Assembly: GCA_030737835.1 (NCBI GenBank) | Contig: JAUJYN010000043.1 | Coordinates: 186,001 to 250,000 of the forward strand | Origin: Acorus gramineus | Lineage: Eukaryota > Streptophyta > Magnoliopsida > Acorales > Acoraceae | DNA: 64,000 nt | Direction of reading: 5' to 3' | Part shown: in pieces, positions 12,360-23,789 of the stretch | How positions within the stretch are numbered: the first letter of the stretch is position 1 | Layout of the letters: the number at the start of each line of letters is the position of its first letter | Program-made: the position numbers and the translations under genes | The notes under the pieces: model-generated | Seen by the model: only the letters and a program-made list of their open reading frames with translations | Told to the model about the DNA's origin: nothing | Database searches by the model: none

Positions 12360-14660
12360 TAGGAAATTTAGTCCTCGAAATTTAAGGAAACCCAAAGGGA
12401 AGACCGAAAGTATCATGCATAGACCTTTTGCTCCCAAGTGGTCTTTGCACCGGACTGGCGCTACCAACACACTATAATCAAAGGAACGGTCTTAGCGTGG
12501 AGCCTCTTCTCATGCTGGTCTCTGACCTCGATCCACTGCTCCACAAACGACAAATCCAGCTCGAGAATGAGACGGTCGAACGGAGTGACATGAGCAGGAT
12601 CTTGGACATAACGCCTCGGCCATGAGACAAGGACGACGTCGTGGGCATGAGCCAGCTGTGGGGGAAAGGCTACATGATAAGCCACCTCCCCAATCCACTC
12701 AATGACGAGAAACAGTCCCATTAAAGAGCCAACTCAGCTTGCCCCGAACGTCGAAATAGAGGGTGCCCTTAAACCAGGACACCTTCTCGAAAATATGATC
12801 GCCAAACCCAAAGGTAAGCTCCTGGCGACGATGACCTGCGTAGCCCTTCTATCGGTTCTGGGAGGTGCAGATGCACACACGAACCAACCTGGCCACCGCA
12901 AGGTCAAATAACTGACTTATGGCCCCTCCAACTGGCGCTCCTCAACCGTCCCAACACAAGGGAGGTATAAACTGCGCCTGTAGAGTGCCTTTCACAGATC
13001 CATCTGGATGCTCGAATGGCAGTCGTCTTGCAGGCATACCCCAACAAATGGGTGGTGCCTCACTCAACTACCCTCATCATCGAGCATGCAGGCACTTAGC
13101 ATGTCCTCCAAGGTCTGAATCGTCCTCTTTGCCCGGCTGTCCATCGGCGATGAAACGCTATACTTAAATGGAGGCTCGCGCCAAAGCCCGCCAAGGCTGC
13201 GCCACAACCTCAAAGTAACCCTCGCGTCTCAACCGAAAATAGCGCCGACTGGAGTGCCATGAAGACGAACAATCGCGAAGGTGGAAACCCACGTCAAGGC
13301 GTCTAGAGACTCAATCAGTCGGATTAGGGAGGGAAGCGCGGACTTAGTCAGTCGGTCAATGATCACCTAGACGGCATCGTGACCCGAACATGACATTAGC
13401 GAGTCCGCAACAATTCCTGATAACCCACTCCCACGTCCACTGAGGAATCTCGATGGACTGACGCTTTCCACTCAATGATGATTCTCGAACTTTGCCTGAG
13501 GGCATGCCAACCTGGGGAAACAAGGTCACCCACATCACCTTTTCATCGCACTACTAGCAATCTCAATGAAGACTACCCCAAAGTAGTCCACGGAAGCCCA
13601 ATAAAATTTTTGAGATCCACGAAGGCATCCGGCGCATTCGTCAACCCCGACAGCAGTACTTAAAACTCGTAGTGCCTGAACGGTCACGAAAGGCCATCTA
13701 CGGGATGTCCAACTCCCGGATCTCCGACTTGTGGTACCCTTGTGCGAAGATCGATCTAACAGAAGACACTCGCTCCCAGAGCTGGTCAAATAGATCATCA
13801 ATTCGCGGCAAAGGTAATTGATCTTCAACCTCCACGGGGAGATCAAAACAACACCACGAACAATTAAGTCCCGATTCTGCTCCTCGAGCATGGCTGGCGC
13901 TCATGATGACACTTACACGCTTGGTAAGCCGCTCAACCGCACTTAATCCACAAGACACGCAATAAGGGGTCGTCAGACCTCGACAACGCCTATGCGACGT
14001 CATCTATCTGATAGGGCGGTTGAGTCCCATCACGAACGCTAGCATCGCGTCTCCTTATTTGCGACCAATGTGGGGCAAAACGCGACAGTATCGCGAACTG
14101 TGCTTCACATGCCGCCACCGACAGGTCGCCCTACCATAACCATTGGAACTCCAGCATCCTGCACTCCATGGGCAGATTCATCACGGGGAGTCCACGCTCT
14201 CGACATCATCCAGTAGCACTCTCCCGGTGTGGCCTCTACCTGGTAGCCTCCCAAGCCCACTATCTCTGCCATATGGGCGCACCAACAAGCATAGTATCTG
14301 GGAGCACCTCACAGGGCTCTGGCCTCAACCGGGCAGCTACAACGCACAATGATATATCGAAGTGACTCCAGATGCCACTATGGAACCCAGTCCACAAGCA
14401 ATCGCCCACCAAGCTGCAATAGGATGCACCCAATCCCGATCGTACGCATCACCACTCGCTACAGCACCTTCCAAGTGAGAGGAAAAATCCATCATCAATT
14501 TGATGCTTCAAAGGTATTCCTTGACTGGGAAAAGAACCTTGGCAGGGCACCATGAGGTCCCGATATAGGATATCCCGACAACCAAACAAGGAACACGGAG
14601 TACCCTAGCCCGGGTCTCAACGCTGACCCTGCAAGGCCCCTTAATCCTGAGTAGGAAGGC
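12360..14660 (-). pseudogene. Decayed chromovirus pol (RT to integrase end)
   Basis: The minus strand contains degenerate remains of the integrase C-terminus (12461-12721), integrase core, and RT (13535-13900; 'DDLFDQLWERVSSVRSIF'), with many stops and indels. At 14140-14490 is unrecognised internal sequence that also occurs in reverse at 25200-25560, so it is a shared internal part of this old subfamily. Bases 14525-14642 are a copy of the 105-130 bp MITE-like module. The protein is dead. Confidence 0.7.
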
Positions 14661-14825
14661 TAGAAGAAGACATCACCCCTTAATGAGCAATACGCCACAC
14701 CCTCAAAACTTGAAACTGGCGCTGCACGCGAACTCCATGGTTACCAGCAATACCGATGCACGGGAAAGAAGCTCCATTATCGAGACGCAATTCATACCTT
14801 AGAAATTGCAACCAATTCATCACTA

Positions 14826-15179
14826 TCATACTACTAGGCTAGAAACTCCTACCAACTCTAATGGAAACTCATGCTCCGCAATCGCCACGGTACACCCCCG
14901 GTAAACAGAACGGAGGAGAATACGGTCTCCGACGGGCAATGATATCTCCAGCATAACATCAAGAGGGGCGGACACCACGCCCATCCGTCTCGCGAAAGCG
15001 GGAGACACGAACGAGTGCGTGGCTCCGGAATCAAATAGCACATATGCAGGAAGCTGGGAGATCAGAACAATACCTCGGACAACGCTACCCGAAGCCTGCG
15101 CCTCCTCGGCTGTAAGTGCTGCAACACGACCCTGAACAAGCTGCGGTTGAGGAGCAGGGGCACGCCTCGCAGGCTGCAT
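14826..15179 (-). pseudogene. Chromovirus gag end and aspartic protease remnant
   Basis: Encodes the linker [20 protein letters not shown] followed by the retroviral-type protease motif [16 protein letters not shown], with the catalytic Asp in DSGA. It aligns with the protease of the better copy at 46780-47080. The frame breaks near the Q-rich segment at 15180-15290 and ends at 14826, before the second half of the protease, where decayed pol begins. Confidence 0.8.
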
Positions 15180-16160
15180 TGGCTGCCTCCTCTGGTCAAC
15201 TCGGCCACCCTGTGGCTACTGCTGCTGACGCTGTGGCTGCTGCTGCTGGCGCGGCTGCTGCTGCTGCTGCTGCTGTCGAGGCACACGGGGTCGGCCAGCA
15301 TCAGGGCAATCATATAAAATATGCCCGATCCGCTGGCAATGGTAACAGCGCCGTCTCCGGTCGCCTAGCCTGGACTGGTACTGCAGCAATGGGTGCTGGA
15401 CCTCGCACTGGCACCACATCGACTGGAGTAGCGGCGGCCACTGACTGATCAAAGCGGGGCCGCTTGCTCTTGCGATGTCCCTGGTCCTGGCTCCTGGGGG
15501 GCCTCTGGTCTGCAGGAGGGGTTGGAACCCCCAAAGGGACCCCAAGGTCTCGCTCAACTGTCCTCGCATGAGACACCAAGTCTGAGTACCTCGTGAACGC
15601 CTGTGAGGTGACATGCACCCTGATGGTGCTAATGAGACCCATCTCGAAACGACGGCATCGCGTCTCCTCATCCATCACCAAGGCGGGGGCGAACTGGGAA
15701 AGCCTCGTGAAACGTGTAGAGTAATCAGCGACCGACATGGAACCCTGCGTCAGCTGCTCGAACTCTCGCATCACGATCTGGCGTGTCAAAAATGGAAAGT
15801 ACTCCTCCAGAAAGTAACTCCGGAATCCAGCCCATAGAAGTCGCCCCACGCCCTCGGGGATGTCCACCGATCGGGTAGCCCACCAGTCGGCGGCGCTACC
15901 CTTCAACATGAAGGTGGCCAGTGAGACACGCTGGCGGTCGGTGCAGTGCATGGTCGAGAAGATCTTGTCTACCTCCATCAACCAACGCTCAGGGGCAAGG
16001 GGGTCCGCCGTCTGGCCATGGAACTCGGGAGGGTGAAGCTTCAGAAAGGCAGTGAGGCCGCTCTGATGCACTCGTGCCGCAGCCTCTAGCTCCACCTCCC
16101 ACTCCAGGGGATCCTGAACTCCCACTACCGGAATCTTCACTGGGACAGGGGTACCTCAGG
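15180..16160 (-). pseudogene. gag: Chromovirus gag
   Basis: Minus-strand gag capsid region, open from about 16140 to 15313. It contains the retrotransposon-gag core ([41 protein letters not shown]), a basic segment with KSKRPRFD, and the zinc knuckle CYHCQRIGH...C, which sits in a shifted frame near 15310-15350. A Gln-rich run (CAG repeats) follows at 15220-15290. The N-terminus is missing: at about 16160 the sequence passes directly into the middle of an LTR, so the PBS and gag start are deleted. Close relatives are at 21035-22349 and 45403-46800. Confidence 0.85.
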
Positions 16161-17552
16161 CAACCCTCCGAACGCATCGGTGTTACCTACAGATGGGAGC
16201 CCTCTGTCAAGACAGCTTTCCCAACGCCGGGGAGTCCCTACCCGAATCCAACGAAGGGGAGAAAACAACCTACTCACACAGATACGATCCTCTTGGATTC
16301 GTCGACAACGATTTCTAACACTACTAATGCCATGAATTCTCAAGAATTCCTCCAGGGCGCATAACTGAGATGCGGGGAAACATATATTATAATAACAAGG
16401 TTATAATATTTTCTAAGGCATGCTTATACCAACATAATCTCATTTTGATTTAATTAAATTAAACTAAATGGGAAACACACATAGATCAAGGCTTTTCAAG
16501 CACGGGACATGGTGTCTAGACATGTATGGGCCTCTATACATGATACATGGATGTATATCCCTAGCATACAATGTCTAATATGGCATGGTTACATCACAGT
16601 AAAACATGCATTAACATAGTTTTTCATTTACACAAGTTAATATGCAATTATGGTGCCCCAGGGGAGTGCAATGCACGCCTACGTGCATCGAACGCCTCCC
16701 TACTTGGTTGGATTGACCCACTCACCGCAACCCGGGTCGTTGCGTGACCGTTCGCCAAGATCTGTAAGACATGGGCATTCAATATGGTGAGTAAACTATA
16801 CAAATATACATGAAATTTACTAGAAATACCAAATACTCGAACAAGCATGCATACGGACTCGCACGCATGCGAGCACGCACGCACGCACGCGAGTTCGAGT
16901 GCCCCGACACCTACCCCAAACCCTCGGGCAGCCAAACGTATGGGCCCCCGCACGCGCACGCACGCATACGCATGCACGCACGCGCCCCAGCACCCTCGGC
17001 GCACTGCCGCGCACCTGCCCGCGTGCCCAGACGCGCGCCCGCGCGCACCGCGCGTCCACCCCTCGCGCACACTGCGCTCGTGCAGAACCTCGCGCGCACT
17101 CCCCGCGCGCACCCCCGCTCGGGCCAACGCCCGCGCGCACCCGTGCACTCGTGCGCGTCTGCGCGCCCGCTAGCGCCCTCCTATTCGCGCGCCTGTGCGC
17201 GCACGCCCGCAGACAGCCCCCAACACGCGCCCACTCTTCCCTAACCCCTTTTTAACCCTCCCCAATCCCTCACACACATTCTAACACATCTACCCAACAT
17301 GCATGACCTCCCCAACCATCCCTAAGCCATCAAAACCAAGAAAAGAAGGGGAAAGGCTCACCTTGGGAGGGGAAATGAAAGGGGGAGTTTCGGGGGCCCT
17401 CGACGCACCCGCGACCACCTCAACCTTCCTTTGGCTGCAAATCAGGAGGGAAAGTTCATGAAAAGGTGCTTGAGAGAGACCTCCTCAGCCCTCCTTTGGC
17501 TGCAAATCAGGGGGGGAAAGTTCATGAAAAGGTGCTTGAGAGAGAGGAGATC
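16161..17552 (-). repeat. Truncated 5' LTR of the minus element
   Basis: Matches 10414-11690 of the partner LTR, including the mini-exon (16726-16761), the GC-rich tract (16840-17240) and the empty MITE site. It is truncated on the left by the gag junction and on the right by insertion of the plus element at 17553. Near the right end a roughly 65-bp block (CTTTGGCTGCAAATCAGG to GCTTGAGAGAGA) is duplicated in tandem at about 17429-17480 and 17493-17546. Confidence 0.8.
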
Positions 17553-20500
17553 TGTTATATATGTGTCACTTTAAACCTTCTGGTAACCGTTGGACCATTC
17601 TGGCAGTTTTTTGTTTTTTTCATTTTTCGGTCGGAACCGCTAAAATTTCGGGTTGTTAGCTATCGCCCTGAGATGGAGGGCTCCGATTGAAAATGTAACT
17701 GCATATTATGTGTCCTGGTGCCATTCCAAGCTGCTCACGAAAATTTCATCGAATTCCGGTAACGTTTCAGAATTTCGCAGTTCTGGGGCGTATCCGGGTT
17801 TTGACCGAGCGAGAAGTCATTGGGGGAGTGGACTTGGTCAAAGTGGGCCCATGGACTTGGTCAAACCCTTTTGTTTTTATTTGTGGTTGAGTTGACCTAA
17901 GTCAAAACCCACTTAAACCTCATTAATCAAGCCTTAAACCCTAATTAACCTTGATTACCCTAATCTAAGTGTGGGGATTATATATAAGTAGAATCTAAAA
18001 TATCTCCCCACTATTCATCTTCTTCCCCAAATTGATTTTCTCTCTCCCCTCTCTCTTTTTCCTCCATTAGAGCTAGTTAGAGGGCTTGAACCTTAAAACC
18101 CAAAGAAGAGAAAGGTAAGGGGAGCTCCCGATCTATCCACCGGTGATTTCGGATTCGAATTCCGGTGTGTTTAGCCCCCTCTTACCCCCTCTTTTCTCCT
18201 CTGATTTCAGCCCCCTTGAAGGCAGAGGAAGAGCTTGGTGGTGGAGGTCTTTGGGGAGGAATTTCGGTGCACGAAGAGCTCCCGGTTCCTTTCCTTTCCT
18301 TCCCTTCCCTTGGGTAAGCTTCTTTCCTCCCTTATCTTGTTTAGATGTATGTTAGGAGGAGGTTTTTGAGTTGGGGTGGCTGTGGGTGGCCGTCGGTGGC
18401 GGTTAGAGGTGGTTGGAGGCCGTTGGTGGCCGTGGGAGTGGTGGAGGGATGGCGCGGGTAGGCTGGCAGGCAGGCAGGGGACAGCGCAGGCAGGACTCGG
18501 GCAGCAGGCAGGGCGGTGCTCGGGCTGGCAGGCAGGCAGTGCTCGGGCTCCTCGGCAGTGAGCGCGGGTGAGCAACGCTGGCAGGCTGGCAGGCGCGCTG
18601 GGCACGTGCTGCCAGGCACCCAGGGGAGCGTGTTGCCGGGTGTGCGCGTGGGCGCTGGGCGCAGATGCTGGTCACGGGCGCTGGGCGGAGATGCTGGTCG
18701 CGGGTGCTGGGCGCCTGGCGCGGGCACTGGGCGCTGGGCGCCGTGCGGGCAGAGAGCGCGCGGAGCGCTGCGCAGGGGCGCAGGGCATGCTGTGCGCGCG
18801 GAGTGGTGAGCGGAGTGATGTGCGGGTGCTGCGCGGAGGGCGCGGTGCGCGCGGGGCGAGTAGGGTGCGAGCAGGGGAGTGTAAGCAGGCAGGTGTACGG
18901 GCGCTGCGCTGGGGCGCAGTGCAGGCGGGCGCACGTGCGGGGCGCTGCGCTGGGGCGCAGTGCGCGCGGGTGCACCCGGGGCTGGTCGAGCCGGTGGTAC
19001 GCGCGGGGTGCGCGCGGAGCGAGGCGATGGCGCGCAGGGTGTGCGGGTGTGCGCGCGGGTTGCTGCACTAGGGCGCAATGAGCACGCGGTGCACCCGGGA
19101 GGTCTCGGCAGGGTGTCTGGGCGTGCGGGCTGGGCTCAGCAGGGCGTCTGGGGGCTCGGGCCGGGGCTTGGCTGTGCGTCCGGGGCGGGTGGCTGTGCGT
19201 GCGGCTGCCCGGGAGTTTGGGAATGAGTTGGGGTGCTCGAGCTCGCGTGCGTACAGGCCGTATGTACGCTTGTCCGAGTGTTGTGTATTTTTAGAGTATT
19301 TTGGGTTTATTTGTGTATTTTACTCACCGATTTGACTACCCTATCTTGCAGATCATGACGGACAGTCGTGCGACGACCCGACTATCGGTGAGTGGGACAA
19401 TCCAACCCAGTAGGGAGGCGTATACGCACTTGGGCGTGTACCGTCCTCCCCTGGGGCACCATGGATTATATTAACTGTTGTAATGTGAAATCCATGCAAG
19501 CATGAAAAATGTAGAATGCATGCCACCCTAGACTTGTATGTTAGGGACTTGCACCCTTAGGATATGTGTAAGAGCCGTGCATCCTGTCACCTTGTTATCA
19601 TGCTAGGAAGCCTCGGCCTATGCATGTGTCCTACTAGTTTAATTTGTTAAATTAAATGCTAGAATATTTTTAAATTGCATGCCTTAGATAATATTATAGG
19701 GAGGGGCCTTGCGAGGTCAACATTGAGACCCGTGCTTGGGTACTCCGTGTTCCTTGTTTGGTTGTCGGGATCTCACGCTGCCCTCCCAAGGTTTCTTTCC
19801 CAATAATATTATACCCCTGTTATTATTATTATTATACATGTTCCCCGCATCTTGGTTATGCGCCCTGGAGGAATTCTGAGGAATTCATGACATTAGAGTT
19901 GTAGAGATGTGTTTGTCAGCGGATCCGAGTGGATCATATGCGATGGATAGGCTGATCTGTTCCCTTCGTTGGATCCTTTAGAGACTACCCCGGCGTTGGA
20001 AAGGCTGTCCCGTGTAGGGGCTCCCATCAGTAGGCACCTCCTGATCTTGGACTCGGACTGTGCTGAATGTGGGAGTGGCCAAACAACCTACGGAGTGGGG
20101 AGAGACTATCGGTGGACCAAGGGCGACCATCAGCCTAGTCAGTCCCAATATCCTATGTCACCTATTGAGGGGTGAGGGTGAGGGTGTAGTGGGTTGGCGA
20201 TGTAGCGATCCACTGGATTGTTAGTCCCAATATCCTATGTCACCTATTGAGGGGTGAGGGTGAGGGTGTATGGATGTGTATGGTTGTGTATGGATGTTTA
20301 TCAGGCTAGTCAGTCCCAATATCCTATGTCACCATATTGAGGGGTGAGGGTGTAGTGGGTTGGCGATAGCGACCCACTGGCCTGTATAGCTGTTGCCATT
20401 TTGTGGCTTTTAATAATGTGATTGTGGGTTAATAATATCTGGTGGTTAATATGAATTGTGGGGCATGGGTTGTGCTGTTCACTGAGCATGTGGCTCACCC

Positions 20501-20914
20501 CTCGCATAATATTTTCTCCAGTGTCATCTGAGTCGGATCTGGAGGAAGAGCTCCCCGAGGGACTTCATCAGTAGCGGAGTACCGCTACGTCCCGCGAGTA
20601 TCAGAGGCTATCAGCATCCCTTGTGATTGTATGTATTTATTCCGTGCTTGGACACGTGTTTTTGTATTATATTTGGGTGTCATTGTATATATTGGCTCTC
20701 ACAGGACAGTTGATTATGTATCGAGTCTGTAATATGTTTTTGGATTACAGATTCAGTCTTTTAGCTTCCGCAATTGGTGTATATATCATGCCAGCCCTGC
20801 TTTTGTTGTTGTGTTGTCATTTTAGCTGTTGTGTGAGTATATTATTGAACTCCTGTTACTGATATCATATATACACTTGCCGCATCCCGGGGACGGCCGC
20901 CCTGGGGCGTGACA
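17553..20914 (+). repeat. 5' LTR of the chimeric plus element
   Basis: Starts TGTTATATATGTGTCAC and ends GGGGCGTGACA, with the PBS five bases later. Inside are a TATA box (TATATAAG, 17981-17988), a leader with a donor-like GGTAAG (18313-18318), a GC-rich tract (18370-19240), the mini-exon (19352-19387), a MITE-like module (19699-19802) flanked by ATAATATTATA on both sides, three G-rich tandem units (20119-20380) and the acidic terminal exon with TAG at 20572-20574. Confidence 0.9.
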
Positions 20915-20919
20915 AAAGT

Positions 20920-20932
20920 TGGTATCAGAGCC
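20920..20932 (+). other. Primer binding site, tRNA-Met type
   Basis: TGGTATCAGAGCC lies five bases after the LTR end. It is the usual site complementary to the 3' end of initiator tRNA-Met in plant gypsy and copia elements. Confidence 0.9.
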
Positions 20933-21034
20933 TGGTCTTGTCAGAGCCAATGGTCTTCTTTTCGTAGAGATGAGTCCTAGGATTTCTATATGAGTATTCT
21001 GATCCTAGTGTCTGGTTTTCTTAGGATTGCTGAT

Positions 21035-22349
21035 ATGCCTCCTCGTGGAGGACGGCGCGGACATGGTCCCTCTCGACCTTTGGAGGTTTTCGGACCTACT
21101 AGAGGCGAGGATGCTACTGGAGAGTCCACGGCTGTGAGGCCAGGATCGGCGCAGGAGCCTCCCGCATGGGAACGTGCGTTCGCTCGGTTAGCGGATTTAG
21201 TGGAGACTCAGACCAGGGCACTGGAGGCCCAGACCAGAGTGTTGGTAGAGCAGGCGCGGGAGATCCAGGAGCTGAGGGTGGCCCGTGATGCAGTTCCACA
21301 GGTCCCCTTGGTGGCAGATCCGCCTGTGGTACCCGAAGTACCCCCAATTCCCGTGGCGATTCCGGCGGTGAGAGTTCAGGATCCCCCGGCGAGGGAGGTG
21401 GAGCTGGAGGCTGCAGCAGAGTGGCCTCGCAGCCTTTCTGAAGCTCCACCCTCCCGAGTTCTATGGCCAGTTGGCGGATCCTCTTGCTCCAGAGCGATGG
21501 TTGATGGAGGTGGATACGATCTTCTCGACTATGCATTGCACGGATCGCCAGCGAGTCTCCCTTGCCACCTTCATGCTGAAGGGTAGCGCTGCTGACTGGT
21601 GGGCTACCCGAGTGGTGGACATCCCCGAGGGATTGGAGCAGCTTTCATGGGCAGGATTCCGGAGGTATTTCTTGGAGGAGTACTTCCCGTTCTCGGCGCG
21701 GCAGATCGTGATGCAGGAGTTTGAGCGGTTGACGCAGGGCTCTATGTCTGTCGCCGATTACTCCACGCGCTTCACGAGGCTATCCAGATTCGCTCCAGCC
21801 TTGGTGATGGACGAAGAGACGCGGTGCCGTCGTTTCGAGCTTGGTCTCTGCAGCGCCATTCGGGTGCATGTCTCCTCCCAGGCTTTCTCGAGGTTCTCAA
21901 ACTTGGTGTCTCGAGCGAAGACAGTCGAGCGAGACCTCGGGATCCTCGTGAGGGTTCCGACCCCATCTGCAGATCAGGGTCCTCCCAGGAGCCAGGACCA
22001 GGGGCAGCGCAAGAGGAGGAGGCCCCGCTTTGATCAGTTAGCGGCTGCCTCTCCTCCAGCTGATGTGGTGCCAGAGTGGGATCCATCACCCATTGCGGCA
22101 GTGCCAATCCAGTCCTGGCGACCAGAGACGCGGCGCTGCTACCATTGTCAGCGCATCGGGCATATCTCGTATAATTGCCCAGATGCTGGTCGACCCCGCG
22201 TGCAGCCTCAGCGTCAGCAGCCAGTGCAGCCGACGAGGCGTGCCTCTGCTCCTCAGCCGCAATTTGTTCAGGGCAGAGTTGCAGCTCTTTCGGCCGAGGA
22301 GGCGCAGGTTCCGGGTGTCATGGTTCGAGGTAATGTTTTGTTTCCCTAG
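21035..22349 (+). pseudogene. gag: Chromovirus gag, frameshifted
   Basis: Begins at the ATG of [18 protein letters not shown], the same start as in the element at 45403. A coiled-coil-like stretch ([19 protein letters not shown]) comes first. Near 21418 a short deletion removes codons equivalent to RVQQ and shifts the frame. The capsid core resumes in another frame ([20 protein letters not shown]). The zinc knuckle CYHCQRIGHISYNC is at about 22136-22180, without the long Gln-rich run of its relative. The frame ends after AEEAQV...VRG at 22349, where the upstream edge of the protease should be; sequence then passes into unrelated DNA. Confidence 0.85.
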
Positions 22350-22429
22350 CTCCCTATAAATATATGTGTGTTGGTTGCTGTTATGCTTGTGTGTAATATC
22401 TCGTGGAGCGGGTATCAAAAGTGGTTGTT

Positions 22430-22990
22430 CAAGTTGAGAAGGCCGGGTTGTAGCCGTCCTGGCAGAAGGCTCCCATCCGTAGGTGCCGCCGATGCAGTCG
22501 GAGGGGTACTGATCGTGGGAGTATGCCAGGTAGGGGCTACCCGGGAATGGATTAATGAATGTGGTCGCGAGTGTGGAATCGTTCTCCCCTTCGTTGGATC
22601 CGTGTAGGGACTCCTCAGCGTTAGGCAAGCCTTCCTGACAGAGAGCTCCCGTTAGTAGGCACCTCCTGATTTGGGATGGACTGTGCTGAATTGTGGGAGC
22701 GGACCAGGCGGCCCACGGTGTGGAGGAGAGGCTACCGGTGGACCAGGGGTGTAGAGCAGTCTAAGTCTCTCCCAAAGTCCCAAGATGTCTCCTTTCAGGA
22801 GTGAGGGTGTGGATGAGGCGAAGACGCGTCGCCTCGTGACTCATTCGTTGTTCGACCGTTTCCCATAGATGTTGGGTCCGGTCTCGTGATGGATGTTGAA
22901 GGATATCGGTGGGTGATTATCTAGATGTAGATGATCCAGTGCGGTTGGTGGTGTTCTTTAAGGGTGATGTCTTCTCCTAGTGTTCCTTTT
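22430..22990 (+). repeat. LTR fragment of subfamily 2 inside the chimeric element
   Basis: Resembles 8790-9310 of the LTR at 6283-9738 (for example GTTGTAGC..TCCTG, GGCTCCCATCC, GATCGTGGGAGTAT). It sits between gag and pol pieces, where protease and RT should be, so the element is a patchwork rather than a simple deletion. Bases 22350-22430 are unassigned. Confidence 0.65.
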
Positions 22991-22994
22991 CTGG

Positions 22995-23134
22995 TTTAAG
23001 GGGCCGTGTGAGGTCAGCGTTGAGACCCGGGCTAGGGTACTTCGTGTTCCTTGTTTGGTTGTCGGGGTATCCTATATCGGGACCTCAAGGTGCCCTCCCG
23101 AGGTTTCTTTTCCCAGTCAAGGAATACCCTGGAA
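22995..23134 (+). mobile_element. MITE-like module copy
   Basis: Shares the GGGCC...GAGGTCAGCGTTGAGACCC start, the GTTCCTTGTTTGGTTGTCGG core and the CCCTCCCGAGGTTTC end with at least eight other copies in the window. Here it lies just upstream of GTCAAGGAATACC, the same flank as the copies at 14525-14642 and 25091-25175. Confidence 0.6.
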
Positions 23135-23159
23135 GCATCAGTGGGTGGTGGATTAGTGC

Positions 23160-23742
23160 GAGTTTGGTTGGAGCGGATGGTCTTCTGGGCCACGTGATTT
23201 CCTACAAGGGCATATCTGTGGACCCGGTCAAGTTGCTCGCCGTGTCAAATTGGCGTCGACCGTCGAACCCTGGAGAGATTCGGAGCTTCCTGGGCCTGGC
23301 GGGTTATTGCGGGAGGTCTGTCGAGGGTTTCTCGAGGATAGCTGTACCTCCTAACCGCCTCGCTTTGAAGGATGTCCGGTTCGAACGGTCCCCGTCTTGC
23401 GAGGAGAGCTTCCTGGAGTTTAAGTGAAGGCTCACCTCAACGCCAGTTCGTACCCTTCCATCTTGGAGGGGTGGGTTTGCAGGTTGCTCTGAGGCATCGC
23501 GGTTGGGTGTGTGTTGCGTCCATGATCCTGCTCACGTCATCCCGTTCGAGCCGCTTGTCTTCGAGCCAGGCTTGTCATTCGTCGAGCAGCCGATTGAGAC
23601 CATGGACCGCCGCGAGAAAGGGCTCCGCACCAAGACCGTCCAGTTGGTCAAGGTGCGATGGCAGCACCGTTCCGGTGCCGAGGCCCCTTGAGAGCTCGAG
23701 GATGCCTTGCCTGACACGTATCCGCATCTCTTCCCTTCCTAG
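23160..23742 (+). pseudogene. Chromovirus RNase H start fused to integrase C-terminus
   Basis: Encodes LLGHVISYKGISVDPVK...[20 protein letters not shown], the RT/RNase H connection, up to a stop at 23424-23426 (Lys-Arg replaced by a stop). Near 23520 it jumps directly to the integrase tail [20 protein letters not shown]...[14 protein letters not shown], where a TGA (23689-23691) replaces a Trp codon. The integrase zinc finger and catalytic core are missing, a deletion of about 1.6 kb compared with 48340-49995. Confidence 0.82.
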
Positions 23743-23789
23743 ATGTTTTTGCATTATTTTGAGGACAAAATTTCCTAAGGAGGGGAGAA

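Noticed and set aside
20160..20380. GGGTGAGGGTGAGGGTG as interstitial telomere repeat
   Set aside because: The plant telomere unit is TTTAGGG; this 6-mer is different and is confined to LTRs.
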